From: Treponema vincentii
GTDB taxonomy: Bacteria; Spirochaetota; Spirochaetia; Treponematales; Treponemataceae
Length of the DNA: 64,000 bases
Direction of reading: 5' to 3'
Assembly: GCF_010365865.1 (NCBI RefSeq)
Contig: NZ_CP048020.1
Location: 682,001-746,000 of the forward strand
The first letter of the stretch is position 1; each line of letters starts with the position of its first letter. The notes beneath the pieces are model-generated. The model was given only the letters and a program-made list of their open reading frames with translations. It made no database searches and was not told the origin of the DNA. Shown piece by piece: positions 44,331-54,287 of this stretch. Both the position numbers and the translations under genes were made by a program.

Positions 44331-46463
44331 CTATATCTTAAACTTTCTAACCTCAGCAGCAAGATTTTCGATGCTTACTGTGTTTTCTTGCGCAATACCG
44401 TTAACTGCTTGTACGGCATCACCAATCCGTTCGGAAGCGGCAACCATACCGTGCATATGTTCGCTGATGCTCAGTGTTATTTGATTTAACCGCTGCATTT
44501 CTTGTGCGACCTGCTCTCCGCCGCGCAGCATCTCGGCGGAAGCATCGCGGACACCGCCGGTAACTTCGTTAATATTCCGAATTGCCGCCAACACTTCGCG
44601 GCTTGTATTCTCCTGTTCGGCCATTGCGGTAACAATTTGTTCTTCTTGTTGAGAAATTTGGTTGACCGATTCATATACTTCAACAAAGCTTTTTTCTGCT
44701 CCGGCTCCGGCGGTGGTTAAGTTGCTGATTATTTGTATTGCATCCTTTATAACGGTACCGATCTGTTTTCCTTGTGTATTTGATTCTTCGGCAAGTTTGC
44801 GGATTTCGTCGGCAACAACTGCAAAGCCTTTACCTGTTTCTCCGGCATGGGCAGCTTCGATTGCCGCATTCATAGCCAATAAGTTTGTTTGGCTGGCAAT
44901 ATTTTGGATAACCTGGCTTGCTTCCAAAAGCGCTTCGGTTTTTTCGGCAATTTGCCCGACAACCTCATTAGCATACCTTACTCGGTGTTTACCGTTTTTA
45001 GTTTGATCATAAACTGTCTTGATAACCGTATTATTCTTTCCGAGGCGGTCTGAAACGGCGCCGATATTTGCGACCATTTCTTCTATGGCGGCTGATGATT
45101 GTGCAACGCTTTCCGCTTGTCTTTCAATACTTTGATCCAGCTGCTTGAGTCTTTTAATGACCTCTTCAATTGTTGCAGCCGTTTCGGTTACGCTCGCGCT
45201 TTGGTCTACCGTTTGATTTTGTACTAATGCAACGCTTTTTTCTATTTCTTGTGCCGCCATTTCAGTTTCTGCCATATTTCCGGCAAGTTTTTTGCCGACC
45301 GTTTGCATAGTGCCGGTGTTATGTGAAACTGCCTCTATAACCGATCCGATTCTTTCAATGGTTTGTTCAAAGTATTGGGAGAGTTCGGCTATCTCGTCGT
45401 TCCCTTCGACCGAAAGATGAACGGTTAAATCGCCCTCCGCTATGGACATGAGCGCATGGATAACTTTTTTGACCGGCTTTATAATAAATTTTCGGGTAAA
45501 TCCGGTAATTGTTACTACAAAAAGGCAAAGGATTACAATGAGAATAATCGCTGTTTTAAGGAAGAAATCCGTTCTTCTTGTTAAAGTATGTTCGATTGAA
45601 AAACAGAATTTTGCATATCCGATTCTTTGTCCAGAAAAGTCTTTTAGCGGATAATAGGCAAAGGCATCGTTTTTTTCAGTGCGAATCATTCCGTCATCGG
45701 GCAATGTTTCCGTGATTTGTGCAGCATCCGAATCAACTTTGCTTTCAAAATTGGAACCGATGAGCTGATAGGTATTATCCAAGGTACGAGCAATAACCGC
45801 TACTTTTAAGCCGTCTTTTAATACTTCCGGTGTTGTCGTTAGAACGAATTGGTCGATAAATGCCGTATTTACCGCACCGCCGTATTCTACGGTTCCGAGC
45901 ATTCGTCTTGCCGTATCGAAAAGCGGCCGTACGACTCTAAAACCCAGATCGTTTACCCCAACTTCAAGGCCGTAAATTTCTTTTTTTTGTGTTTGGGCGG
46001 CTACGATGGTCGCTCTAAAAGAAGAAAGGTCGTCGCCGAATTTTGCAGGATTCTGAACGCGAAGAAAAGAGACTGCCGACGGCGTATGAAAATGGAATTG
46101 CTGCGCTCTATATTTTTGCTTTATATCGGTAAAAATCGGCTGCGTTAACTCCAGCAGCTTTGCTCTGTCCCGTGAAGCAAAGGCTTGAACAATATTTTGA
46201 TCCCGAGCGATATCGTCTAAAAGGATGCGGCCGACAAGCGAATAACTATTTAATTCGTTATAAAACGCAGAATATTTAAGATCTGCGGTTGCTTTAATTT
46301 GATTTTCCGAAAACTGTGTGATGCTCCGCCAATCCTTATAGGCAATAATCCCATACTGAAGCAGTAGCAGCATGATAGTAACAATGAGCAGTTTCGTACC
46401 GATGGACCGAACCTGTTTTTTACTGAAATGCAGTCGTTGAAAATGAGCGTTGTTTTTGATCAT
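44331..46463 (-). CDS. Methyl-accepting chemotaxis protein, second copy
   Basis: The 710-residue receptor has an N-terminal transmembrane helix ([19 protein letters not shown]), a periplasmic domain of about 240 residues with the double-Cache/DUF-type features [20 protein letters not shown], a second helix near 310, HAMP and a long signalling domain. The tip contains [20 protein letters not shown]. The end is KFKI with no extension, unlike the paralogue at 40160, whose signalling domain is similar. Its ATG at 46463 is preceded by AAAGGAG. Confidence 0.93.
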   Translation of the reverse strand: MIKNNAHFQRLHFSKKQVRSIGTKLLIVTIMLLLLQYGIIAYKDWRSITQFSENQIKATADLKYSAFYNELNSYSLVGRILLDDIARDQNIVQAFASRDRAKLLELTQPIFTDIKQKYRAQQFHFHTPSAVSFLRVQNPAKFGDDLSSFRATIVAAQTQKKEIYGLEVGVNDLGFRVVRPLFDTARRMLGTVEYGGAVNTAFIDQFVLTTTPEVLKDGLKVAVIARTLDNTYQLIGSNFESKVDSDAAQITETLPDDGMIRTEKNDAFAYYPLKDFSGQRIGYAKFCFSIEHTLTRRTDFFLKTAIILIVILCLFVVTITGFTRKFIIKPVKKVIHALMSIAEGDLTVHLSVEGNDEIAELSQYFEQTIERIGSVIEAVSHNTGTMQTVGKKLAGNMAETEMAAQEIEKSVALVQNQTVDQSASVTETAATIEEVIKRLKQLDQSIERQAESVAQSSAAIEEMVANIGAVSDRLGKNNTVIKTVYDQTKNGKHRVRYANEVVGQIAEKTEALLEASQVIQNIASQTNLLAMNAAIEAAHAGETGKGFAVVADEIRKLAEESNTQGKQIGTVIKDAIQIISNLTTAGAGAEKSFVEVYESVNQISQQEEQIVTAMAEQENTSREVLAAIRNINEVTGGVRDASAEMLRGGEQVAQEMQRLNQITLSISEHMHGMVAASERIGDAVQAVNGIAQENTVSIENLAAEVRKFKI

Positions 46464-46489
46464 ACTGTGGTGGTCTCCTTTGCAAGACT

Positions 46490-46519
46490 ATTATGTGAAC
46501 TTTATACGAATAGCGTCAA
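46490..46519 (-). promoter_or_regulatory. Promoter of the second chemoreceptor gene
   Basis: On the - strand TTGACG (46519-46514), 18 bases, CATAAT (46495-46490). TAAAGTT also occurs in the spacer. Confidence 0.6.
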
Positions 46520-46606
46520 TGTGACAACCGGTATCCGGTATATTAATCAAAGAGAAAGTAGTTGAGATGGAAATATGAGCGGGAAAGAATTGTTGTTGTG
46601 TGCTCC

Positions 46607-46678
46607 AGCGGATGAAGGGAGTCGAACCCTCGTCTCCAGCTTGGAAGGCTGGGGTAATAGCCGTTATACGACATCCGC
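46607..46678 (-). tRNA. tRNA-Gly (anticodon TCC)
   Basis: Read on the - strand, GCGGATG pairs with CATCCGC. The anticodon stem CCAGC/GCTGG has the loop CTTCCAA with anticodon TCC, and the T-loop is GGTTCGACTCC. It decodes GGA and GGG. No encoded CCA. It lies between the second chemoreceptor and the HAD gene; the 300-base gap holds only this tRNA and the promoter at 46490. Confidence 0.95.
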
Positions 46679-46766
46679 AAAAAATATGAAGCTACTATAC
46701 CGGAAAACACCTAATATGTCAATTGGAATCTTTATTTTTACTGCTCGATTTTGTATACTCTATAGT

Positions 46767-47429
46767 ATGATTAAAGCATGTATTTTTGATTTGGATGGAA
46801 CATTGACCGATACCGTCCGGACACTCGCTTATTTTGTCAATACCGAAACGGCAAAGCACGGATTACCTCCCGCGCCGGTGGAACAGTTTAAGTATTTTGC
46901 GGGAAACGGGGCTCGGACGCTTATTCATAGAGTTTTGGCATATCACGGCGTTACGGATGCATCATTGGAAGATACGATTTTACAGGATTACAATGCGGCC
47001 TATGATGCCGATTTTTTACACCTCTGCTCTTTGTACGACGGCGTCGCCGATATGATACAAGAGCTGCATAGCAGGGGGATTCAACTCGCGGTTCTTTCGA
47101 ACAAACCGCAGCCGACTACGCAAAAGATCATCAAAGCTTTTTTTGATGAGGGTACATTTTCTGTTGTTTTTGGGCAGCGGGAAGGGGTTCCGCTCAAACC
47201 GAATCCTACCGGCGTATTTGAGATTTTAGGTCTTTTACACCGCCAAAAACAGGAATGCCTCTACATCGGGGACACTGCCGTGGATATAAACACTGGAAAA
47301 AACGCAGGCTTGACAACCGTCGGTGTCCTGTGGGGCTTCCGCGACCGTGCCGAACTGGAAGGCGCCGGTGCAGCGAATATAATCGCAAAGCCGCTGGAGC
47401 TGCTGCCGCTTGTAACGGCAATCCGGTAA
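46767..47429 (+). CDS. gph: HAD phosphatase, phosphoglycolate phosphatase type
   Basis: This 220-residue HAD hydrolase has CIFDLDGTLTDTVRTL (nucleophile Asp and acid Asp), AVLSNKP as motif II, KPNPTG with the motif III Lys, and YIGDTAVDINTGKNAG as motif IV. It fits Gph, which removes 2-phosphoglycolate, but related HAD enzymes act on other sugar phosphates. The ATG at 46767 is chosen; the frame extends upstream through the tRNA, which cannot be coding. Its stop abuts the convergent EamA gene. Confidence 0.85.
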   Translation: MIKACIFDLDGTLTDTVRTLAYFVNTETAKHGLPPAPVEQFKYFAGNGARTLIHRVLAYHGVTDASLEDTILQDYNAAYDADFLHLCSLYDGVADMIQELHSRGIQLAVLSNKPQPTTQKIIKAFFDEGTFSVVFGQREGVPLKPNPTGVFEILGLLHRQKQECLYIGDTAVDINTGKNAGLTTVGVLWGFRDRAELEGAGAANIIAKPLELLPLVTAIR

Positions 47430-48293
47430 TTAGTCTTTTTTCAAAAATAGCACAAGGGCAATCGTGCAGATAATGACATATCCGGCAATGCTGTAACGGT
47501 CGGGAACTTCATGGAATAGTAAAAAACCGAACGCTGCGGCAAAGAGGATTTGAGTGTAGTCGAAAACCGCGATATTTTTTGCCGGTGCATAAGAATACGC
47601 CGCGGTAACGGTAAATTGCCCTCCTGCGCCTGCTGCACCGGTTGCAATCAGCCAGAAAAGCTGCTGTAAGCTCATCGGCGCAAAACTGTAGAGGAAAAAA
47701 GGCAATAGCATCAGCATGGAAGCAGCCGAAAAAAAGAACACTACAAATGTACCGGATGCTTTATGCGTTAACAGATAGCGAACACAGGTATATGCACCGC
47801 CTGCACAGAGACCACCGAAACATGCCACTGAGGCTGCAAAGATATGACCCGATCCGGCAAAAGCAGGCTTGATAATTAAGAGGCTTGCGGCAAATGCGCA
47901 TACCGCTGCGAAAAGTCGGGTAAATCGGATTCGCTCCTTTAAAAACAGAAACGAGAAAAAAATGGTAAAAAACGGCGCAAGCTTTGCCAAGATAGAAGCA
48001 TCGGCAAGCGCTAAGTGACTGACCGCATAAAAATTGGAAACTAAACCGGCAGTGCCCAATACCGCCCGCAATATAAGGAAGGGAATATTTTTTTTCTGCG
48101 GTAGCACAAATTGACGGTTCTTTATCAAAACAAAGAGTGATGTACAACAGGCAATACTGTTCCTAAAAAACGCTTTTTGGATAGACGGTAAATCGCCGGA
48201 AAGCTTTGCGCATAAATTCATTACAGTAAAAAAGAAAGCCGAACAAATGATGCACAAGATCCCTTTTTGTGCGGATGTCAATCGAATACTCAT
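47430..48293 (-). CDS. EamA family (DMT superfamily) transporter
   Basis: This transporter of about 287 residues has ten transmembrane helices in two EamA repeats, for example FFFTVMNLCAKLSGDLPSIQ and NFYAVSHLALADASILAKLA in the first, and PAKNIAVFDYTQILFAAAFG near the end. Such proteins export amino acids, nucleosides or other metabolites; the substrate is unknown. The ATG at 48293 gives MSIRLTSAQKG; a longer frame starts without a recognisable ribosome-binding site. Confidence 0.85.
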   Translation of the reverse strand: MSIRLTSAQKGILCIICSAFFFTVMNLCAKLSGDLPSIQKAFFRNSIACCTSLFVLIKNRQFVLPQKKNIPFLILRAVLGTAGLVSNFYAVSHLALADASILAKLAPFFTIFFSFLFLKERIRFTRLFAAVCAFAASLLIIKPAFAGSGHIFAASVACFGGLCAGGAYTCVRYLLTHKASGTFVVFFFSAASMLMLLPFFLYSFAPMSLQQLFWLIATGAAGAGGQFTVTAAYSYAPAKNIAVFDYTQILFAAAFGFLLFHEVPDRYSIAGYVIICTIALVLFLKKD

Positions 48294-48464
48294 AATACCG
48301 GTAAAGTATAGCAGAAAGAAAGATAATTGAAAATTGCTTCGCGTGAGTATTTGCATTGTCAGCTGTTTTTAGGTTAAATAATTTTAACACTTTCCTTTTT
48401 TGCATAAAAATACTATTTTACTCATAGTTTTTCTCTATTTTTTGTATATTTATGCATATTGTGC

Positions 48465-48493
48465 TTGACATTTTTTGTATAAGGCCTTAGTAT
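48465..48493 (+). promoter_or_regulatory. Promoter of the DUF3798 lipoprotein gene
   Basis: TTGACA at 48465-48470, 17 bases, then TAGTAT at 48488-48493. The surrounding 48300-48460 is AT-rich. It gives a leader of about 90 bases. Confidence 0.75.
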
Positions 48494-48588
48494 CAAATTA
48501 ACGGTTGTTTTTAATATACATTTTAAAAGCTGCCGAATGTAGGAGGTATCGCGTTATGATACCCTTACACTATCAAAAGGAGATAACT

Positions 48589-49845
48589 ATGAAAAAAAGA
48601 ATGTATGCCGCATTTGTTTTGTTGTCTGCCGTACTCTTGAGCCTATCCATCTTAGGGTGTAGCAAAAAAACGGAAACAAAACCGGAGAAAGTCGAGTCGG
48701 ATGGTAACGGAAAGAATGCTTCGTATCATATCGGTATTGTAACGGGAACCGTCTCCCAATCCGAAGATGATCTCCGCGGCGCCGAAAAACTGATAGAAAT
48801 GTACGGTTCCGCAAAGACCGGCGGTATGATTCAACATATCACCTATCCTGACGATTTTATGTCGCAGCAGGAAACGACTATTACACAGATTGCCGCTCTT
48901 GCGGACGATCCGATGATGAAGGCCATTATCGTCAATCAAGGAATTCCCGGAACTGCAGAGGCGTTTAAGCGCGTTCGAGAAAAACGTCCCGACATATTGT
49001 TGTTTGCAGGAGAACCGCATGAAGACCCGCTGGTTATTCAAGCTGCGGCTGATATGGCGATAAGCAATGACTTTGTATCCCGCGGATATACGATTATTTG
49101 GGCGGCAAAGGAGCTCGGTGCAAAGACATTTGTGCATATTTCTTTCCCACGGCATATGTCCTATGAAACGCTCGGCCTTCGCCGCCAAATTATGGAAGCC
49201 GCATGTAACGATACCGGGGTGAAATTTGTGTTTGAGACCGCTCCCGACCCGACCAGCGATGTCGGCGTTGCGGGCGCTCAGCAATTCATCCTTGAAAAGG
49301 TTCCGCAGTGGATTGAAAAATACGGCAAAGAAACTGCATTCTTCTGTACGAACGATGCACATACGGAGCCGCTCTTAAAGCAGCTTTTACAGTACGGCGG
49401 CATCTTTGTTGAAGCAGACCTTCCTTCACCGTTAATGGGGTATCCGGGCGCCCTTGGTATCGACCTTACCGAACAGGCAGGGGACTTTGCCGCTATCTTA
49501 AAGAAGGTTGAGCAGTCCGTTATCGACAAGGGCGGAGCAGGCCGGTTCGGTACGTGGGCATACTCCTATGGCTTTACCGTCAGTGCCGGTTTGGGTGAAT
49601 ATGCCCGCCGCATTATCGACGGCGAAGCGGAGAAAGGCAGCCTTGCTGATTTGTCAAAAGCGCTGGGTGTCTTTACTCCCAATGCACGGTGGAAGAGCGC
49701 ATACTATACGGATGCAAATACCGGTGTGCGTGCAAAAAACCAAGCGTTAGTATTTATGGATACTTATATTCTCGGAAAAGGCTTTTTGTCTACAACCGAG
49801 CAAGAGGTACCGCAGAAATACTTGAATATGAAATTTAATAAATAG
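48589..49845 (+). CDS. DUF3798 substrate-binding lipoprotein
   Basis: This protein of about 418 residues starts MKKRMYAAFVLLSAVLLSLS and has ILGC as lipobox, so it is a lipoprotein. The mature part has a periplasmic-binding-protein-like architecture of the DUF3798 family, with YHIGIVTGTVSQSEDDLRGA, AIIVNQGIPGTAEAFKRVRE and YPGALGIDLTEQAGDFAAIL. AAAGGAG precedes the ATG. It lies upstream of a two-permease ABC transporter of the sugar/nucleoside type and is probably its binding protein. A stem-loop terminator follows, so it can be made in excess over the transporter. Confidence 0.8.
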   Translation: MKKRMYAAFVLLSAVLLSLSILGCSKKTETKPEKVESDGNGKNASYHIGIVTGTVSQSEDDLRGAEKLIEMYGSAKTGGMIQHITYPDDFMSQQETTITQIAALADDPMMKAIIVNQGIPGTAEAFKRVREKRPDILLFAGEPHEDPLVIQAAADMAISNDFVSRGYTIIWAAKELGAKTFVHISFPRHMSYETLGLRRQIMEAACNDTGVKFVFETAPDPTSDVGVAGAQQFILEKVPQWIEKYGKETAFFCTNDAHTEPLLKQLLQYGGIFVEADLPSPLMGYPGALGIDLTEQAGDFAAILKKVEQSVIDKGGAGRFGTWAYSYGFTVSAGLGEYARRIIDGEAEKGSLADLSKALGVFTPNARWKSAYYTDANTGVRAKNQALVFMDTYILGKGFLSTTEQEVPQKYLNMKFNK

Positions 49846-49884
49846 TAGAGAATGGAAACTATTTAAAAAAAGCCTCCTCAGCAG

Positions 49885-49973
49885 AACGGGTACATGGAAA
49901 ATTTTGAAGTAAACCTGTTCCGAAACGGAAGTTGCGGAATAGGTTACCTTGAATGCGTGTACCCGTTTTTTTT
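49885..49973 (+). terminator. Composite terminator/attenuator between the lipoprotein and the ABC genes
   Basis: AACGGGTACA (49885-49894) pairs with TGTACCCGTT (49958-49967), followed by a run of T to about 49973. The loop of this stem carries the hairpin at 49912-49945, a copy of the repeat at 1807-1840 with a few changes. The element is well placed to lower ABC transporter expression relative to the binding protein. Confidence 0.8.
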
Positions 49974-50038
49974 ATCGATAGCAAAGAGGAAACATTGAGA
50001 TCGGATATCTCTATTGTTTATAAGGATGATAGAAGTTT

Positions 50039-51621
50039 ATGAATAATGATGAAGTTATCTTATCCATCGATCATATTACGAAGGAATTTTCAGGAACGCC
50101 CGTTTTGCAGGGGGTGAGTTTTGATGTCCATGCGGGAGAGGTGATTGGGCTGGTAGGAGAAAACGGAGCCGGAAAGACAACGTTGATGAGCATCCTGTTC
50201 GGTATGCCGGTGATTGCCGAAACGGGCGGATACGGCGGAACGATTCGGCTGCAGGGCAAAGAGGTCGTGTTCAAAACGCCGTTCGACGCTCTCGGTGCGG
50301 GCGTCGGAATGGTGCATCAGGAATTTTCGCTGATTCCGGGTTTTTTCTTCCGGTGAAAATATTATGCTGAACCGCGAGCTCGAACAGGAAAGCATTATCT
50401 CCGACCTCTTTGGGCCGCGGCTTACGACGTTAAACCGCAAAGCGATGCGCGAGCGGGGCGCAGCAGCGGCTTAACCAACTCGGGGTTTCGATTAGTGCAA
50501 AGACGCTCATTTCCGAAATGCCGGTTGGGCATAAGCAGTTTACCGAAATCGCCCGCGAAATAGACCGCGATAATGTGCGGCTGTTGGTGTTGGATGAACC
50601 GACCGCCGTCCTTACCGAATCGGAGGCGGAGGTTCTGCTCAAATCCATCAAGGCGTTGGCGGAGAAGGGCATTGCGGTTATCTTTATTTCTCATCGCTTA
50701 CACGAAGTTATGGAAATTTGCGACCGGGTTGTCGTATTGCGCGACGGTGTTTCAATCCAAGACACGGAAACCGCAAAAACGGATATGCAGGCGATTGCGG
50801 CCGCGATGGTCGGAAGAAAGGTTGAAGGGCAGACGGCCGAAAGAACGGCGCGTCAGTTTGACGAAACCATCCTCGAGGTAAAACACCTGTGGGTGGATAT
50901 GCCGGGAGAGCTGGTTGATGATGCAAGTTTCTCCGTTAAAAAGGGAGAGATATTCGGTATCGGCGGTTTGGCGGGGCAGGGAAAAATCGGTATCCCCAAC
51001 GGTATTATGGGGCTGTTCCGTGCGGGCGGTGAGGTTATCTTTAAAGGCAAGCCGCTTGACATCAGCAAAACCTCAAAAGTGCTTTCGGAAGGGATTGCTT
51101 TTGTTTCCGAAGATCGGCGCGGCGTCGGTCTTTTACTGGATGAAAGTCTTGACTGGAATATCGCTTTTACCGCTATGCAGGCAAAACATAAATACTTAAA
51201 AAAATATCTGGGCGGGTTAATCACCGTCCGCGACGAAAAGGCAATGAAGGCGCTTGCCGACGAGTATATCAAGATGCTGCAAATTAAATGCACCGGTTCC
51301 CAGCAAAAGGCGCGGGAGCTTTCCGGCGGTAATCAGCAAAAGCTGTGTTTGGCAAAAGCCTTTTGTCTGGAGCCCGATTTGCTCTTTGTTGCGGAGCCGA
51401 CGCGGGGTATTGATGTCGGTGCTAAAGCGCTGGTGTTGGAAGCAATCCGCACGTTAAATAAAGAAAAAGGCGTTACCGTTGTGATGATTTCGAGTGAACT
51501 TGAAGAGCTGCGGTCTGCGTGCGACCGTATTGCGGTCGTATTCCAGGGTAAGGTTGCGCATATACTGCAGCCGTCCGGAGATCCGGCGGAGTTTGCACTT
51601 TATATGGCAGGAGTAAAATAG
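50039..51621 (+). pseudogene. Sugar/nucleoside-type ABC ATPase, frame broken twice
   Basis: An RbsA/MglA-like ATPase with two nucleotide-binding domains. Domain 1 has GLVGENGAGKTTLMSILFG (Walker A) and LLVLDEPTAVLT (Walker B); domain 2 has GIGGLAGQGKIGIPNGIMG, where Walker A is degenerate, then LSGGNQQKLCLAKAF. The frame shifts at a T run (50341-50346) and again at a G run (50455-50458). Removing one base at each restores about 526 residues. The genes for two permeases and the DUF3798 lipoprotein flank it. Sequencing error is the simplest explanation. Confidence 0.88.
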
Positions 51622-52662
51622 ATGGAACAGTTAAAAAAACAACTTGCGGCATTCGGATGGCCGCGTATTATTATTTTCTTATTCCTCTTGTCGCTGTTTA
51701 TTGCAGCGCCTTTTGTGAATGTCAGTATCGGCGCATCTCTTTCGGATACAATAAACCGCTTTGGGATGAATGCCCTCTTGGTGCTTGCGATGGTGCCGAT
51801 GGTGCAGGCAGGCTGCGGTCTTAACTTCGGGTTATCGCTCGGCGTTATCGGCGGACTGCTCGGTGCGACAATCGCGATGGAACTGAACTTAGTTGGATGG
51901 GCAGGCTTTTTTTCAGCCGTGTTTTTTACGATATTAATCTGTGCGGTGATCGGCTATGCTTACGGTAAACTCTTGAATCTGATTAAAGGCGAAGAGATGA
52001 CCATCGCTTTGTATGTCGGCTTTGCTGCGGTTATGTTCATGTCGATTTTGTGGCTGCTGTTGCCGTACACCAATCCGACAATGGTGTGGGGCTATGCGGG
52101 AAAAGGCTTACGTACAACCATCACGCTCGAAGGATACTGGCTGAAAATACTGAATAATTTATGGGCGTTTCAAGCAGGTTCATTCGTGTTTCCGACCGGG
52201 CTTATTCTCTTTGTCCTTGTCTGCTTTTTTATTATGAAGGTATTTATGAAGACACGGACGGGAACGGCATTGACTGCGGTCGGTTCAAATCCCGAATTTG
52301 CGCGGGCGAGCGGTGTGAATATCGATCGAGCGCGGATTATCAGTACGGTGTTGTCCACCGTTATCGGCGGTGTCGGGATTTTGCTGTATCAGCAAAGTTT
52401 CGGCTTTATTCAGCTGTATCAAGCGCCGCTCTTTATGGCCTTCCCGGCGGTAGCGGCTATTCTTATCGGCGGCGCATCGGTCAATAAAGCCTCAATTTTA
52501 AACGTAATGCTGGGAACATTTCTGTTTCAAGGTATTTTAACAATGACTCCCTCGGTTATTAACAGTGTGCTGCAAACCGATATGTCGGAGGTTATCCGTA
52601 TTGTGTTGTCAAACGGTATGATTTTGTATGCACTGACGCGGAAGACGCAGGCGGCGAGGTAG
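51622..52662 (+). CDS. ABC transporter permease (BPD_transp_2 type), first
   Basis: The 346-residue permease has about nine helices with the branched-chain/sugar permease pattern: GCGLNFGLSLGVIGGLLGAT, FARASGVNIDRARIISTVLS and AAILIGGASVNKASILNVML. It would form the membrane channel with the permease encoded 3 bases downstream. It begins directly after the ATPase stop codon. The substrate is probably a nucleoside or sugar. Confidence 0.88.
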   Translation: MEQLKKQLAAFGWPRIIIFLFLLSLFIAAPFVNVSIGASLSDTINRFGMNALLVLAMVPMVQAGCGLNFGLSLGVIGGLLGATIAMELNLVGWAGFFSAVFFTILICAVIGYAYGKLLNLIKGEEMTIALYVGFAAVMFMSILWLLLPYTNPTMVWGYAGKGLRTTITLEGYWLKILNNLWAFQAGSFVFPTGLILFVLVCFFIMKVFMKTRTGTALTAVGSNPEFARASGVNIDRARIISTVLSTVIGGVGILLYQQSFGFIQLYQAPLFMAFPAVAAILIGGASVNKASILNVMLGTFLFQGILTMTPSVINSVLQTDMSEVIRIVLSNGMILYALTRKTQAAR

Positions 52663-52665
52663 ATT

Positions 52666-53793
52666 ATGGTATCGTCTAATATGCTTAAAAAGAAGTGGGA
52701 AAATTTTTCCGCGGTTGATTTTATTCTGGATAATTTGGTATCCATCATATTTTTGGTTATTTCGTTCCTTGCCATTCCCGTGTCGGGCTTATCGGCGCAC
52801 CATATTATCGCCGAAATTTTAACGCGGATCGGCAGAAACTCCTTTTTGGTGTTTGCGCTCATCCTGCCGATTATGGCAGGGATGGGGATTAACTTCGGGA
52901 TGGTGCTCGGCGCGATGGCTGGGCAGATCGGCCTTATTTTTGCAATGGACTGGAGCATCGGCGGTATCTACGGATTGGTATTCGCAGCCTGCATCGGGAT
53001 GCCGATATCCATCTTGCTTGGGATTGTCGCCGGTTCGGTACTGAACCGTGCCCGCGGGCGGGAAATGGTTACCAGTTATATCCTCGGGTTTTTCTTTAAC
53101 GGAATTTATCAATTCTTTGTGCTGTACATCCTCGGGTCGGTTATTCCGATGCACAATAAGGCGATTATGCTTTCCCGCGGCTACGGAGTGCGCAATACGC
53201 TTGAGTTAGCGCCCGTACGGCAGATGCTCGATACGGCAATCCCGCTCACGATTGCAGGGTTTAAAATTCCGATTCTTTCGTATCTGATTATCATTGCGCT
53301 GTGTTTTTTTATCGTGTGGTTTAGAAAGACCAAGCTCGGACAGGATATGCGGGCAATTGGGCAGAATCAGACGGTTGCACTCGCTTCGGGTATTGCAGTT
53401 GAACGGACGCGGATTATTTCGATTGTTATTTCTACAGTGCTTGCCTGTATCGGGCAGATTATCTTCTTGCAGAATATGGGAAACATGAGCACTTATAACG
53501 CGCATGACCAAACCGGATTCTTTGCCGCTGCGGCAATTCTCGTCGGAGGCGCTTCGGTAAATAAGGCAAATATTAAAAATGTCTTTATCGGCATTATCTT
53601 GCTGCACTTTTTGTACATCGTTACGCCGATGGCGGGACAGCACCTTTTTGATTCTGCGATGATCGGTGAATACTTCAGACAGTTTTCCGGCTATGCGGCG
53701 ATTGCGTTATCGCTTGTTATGCACGCGGCGCGTAATCAAAAGAATGCGGAAAAACAGCGGGCTGCGCTGCGGGCCGAAAGCGGGAGGGCATAA
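52666..53793 (+). CDS. ABC transporter permease (BPD_transp_2 type), second
   Basis: This 375-residue paralogue of the first permease has MAGMGINFGMVLGAMAGQIG, DMRAIGQNQTVALASGIAVE and AAILVGGASVNKANIKNVFI. The C-terminus is a charged tail. The two permeases would form a heterodimer. It shares its last base with the start of the next gene (TAATG), so translation is coupled. Confidence 0.88.
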   Translation: MVSSNMLKKKWENFSAVDFILDNLVSIIFLVISFLAIPVSGLSAHHIIAEILTRIGRNSFLVFALILPIMAGMGINFGMVLGAMAGQIGLIFAMDWSIGGIYGLVFAACIGMPISILLGIVAGSVLNRARGREMVTSYILGFFFNGIYQFFVLYILGSVIPMHNKAIMLSRGYGVRNTLELAPVRQMLDTAIPLTIAGFKIPILSYLIIIALCFFIVWFRKTKLGQDMRAIGQNQTVALASGIAVERTRIISIVISTVLACIGQIIFLQNMGNMSTYNAHDQTGFFAAAAILVGGASVNKANIKNVFIGIILLHFLYIVTPMAGQHLFDSAMIGEYFRQFSGYAAIALSLVMHAARNQKNAEKQRAALRAESGRA

Positions 53794-54194
53794 TGATTCG
53801 GGTACGTTCAAAAAAAGGTCAGCGGCTGGTTAAAATAGGCTTGGTCATTTTTTATTTGCTCATTATGGCGCTTATGTTTTTATTCGGCCGCTCTCATACC
53901 GTGCTGATAGACAACAATAGCGATCCGAACGGCGCATATAAAGCGATTGACGGCTGTACCATTTCGTTTAACGGTGAAAAACCTATCGAGATGTTTAAGG
54001 GCGACCGCGATAAAATTATGCTGCGGGGTCAGACTCATCATGTAAAGGTTAGCTTCTTTAACGGACAAGAAGATGTTACCGGTACTATCACCATTCCGCT
54101 TTTTGAAGATGCGGTGATGGTGTCAATTCCGGCCTTTGTTACAGGCAAAAATGCCGTCAGTCATTTTGAGTTATACGCTCCGACGGAAGAGTAG
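53793..54194 (+). CDS. Small membrane-anchored protein of the ABC operon, unknown
   Basis: The 133-residue protein has a basic N-terminus, one transmembrane helix (IGLVIFYLLIMALMFLFGRS) and an extracytoplasmic beta-rich domain starting near HTVLIDNNSD. I do not recognise a characterised family. Being the last gene of the DUF3798-ABC unit and coupled to the second permease, it is probably an accessory part of this transporter. Confidence 0.75.
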   Translation: MIRVRSKKGQRLVKIGLVIFYLLIMALMFLFGRSHTVLIDNNSDPNGAYKAIDGCTISFNGEKPIEMFKGDRDKIMLRGQTHHVKVSFFNGQEDVTGTITIPLFEDAVMVSIPAFVTGKNAVSHFELYAPTEE

Positions 54195-54231
54195 GGCGGG
54201 GATGGGTAACCTAAAATTATGAATTATGATT

Positions 54232-54250
54232 AGGTGCGCTTTCCGCACCT
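54232..54250. terminator. Short GC-rich hairpin before dnaE
   Basis: AGGTGCG and CGCACCT pair perfectly around CTTTC. Upstream lies the AATTATGAATTATG repeat-like text (54210-54230) also seen near 2590. No T-run. Confidence 0.45.
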
Positions 54251-54287
54251 CTTATCATTGGCCCCCGTTTTTGCTATAGTTTGCGGT

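Noticed and set aside
46575-46766. N-terminal extension of the HAD phosphatase frame
   Set aside because: The extension is the complement of tRNA-Gly; the enzyme starts at 46767 with MIKACIFDLDGT.
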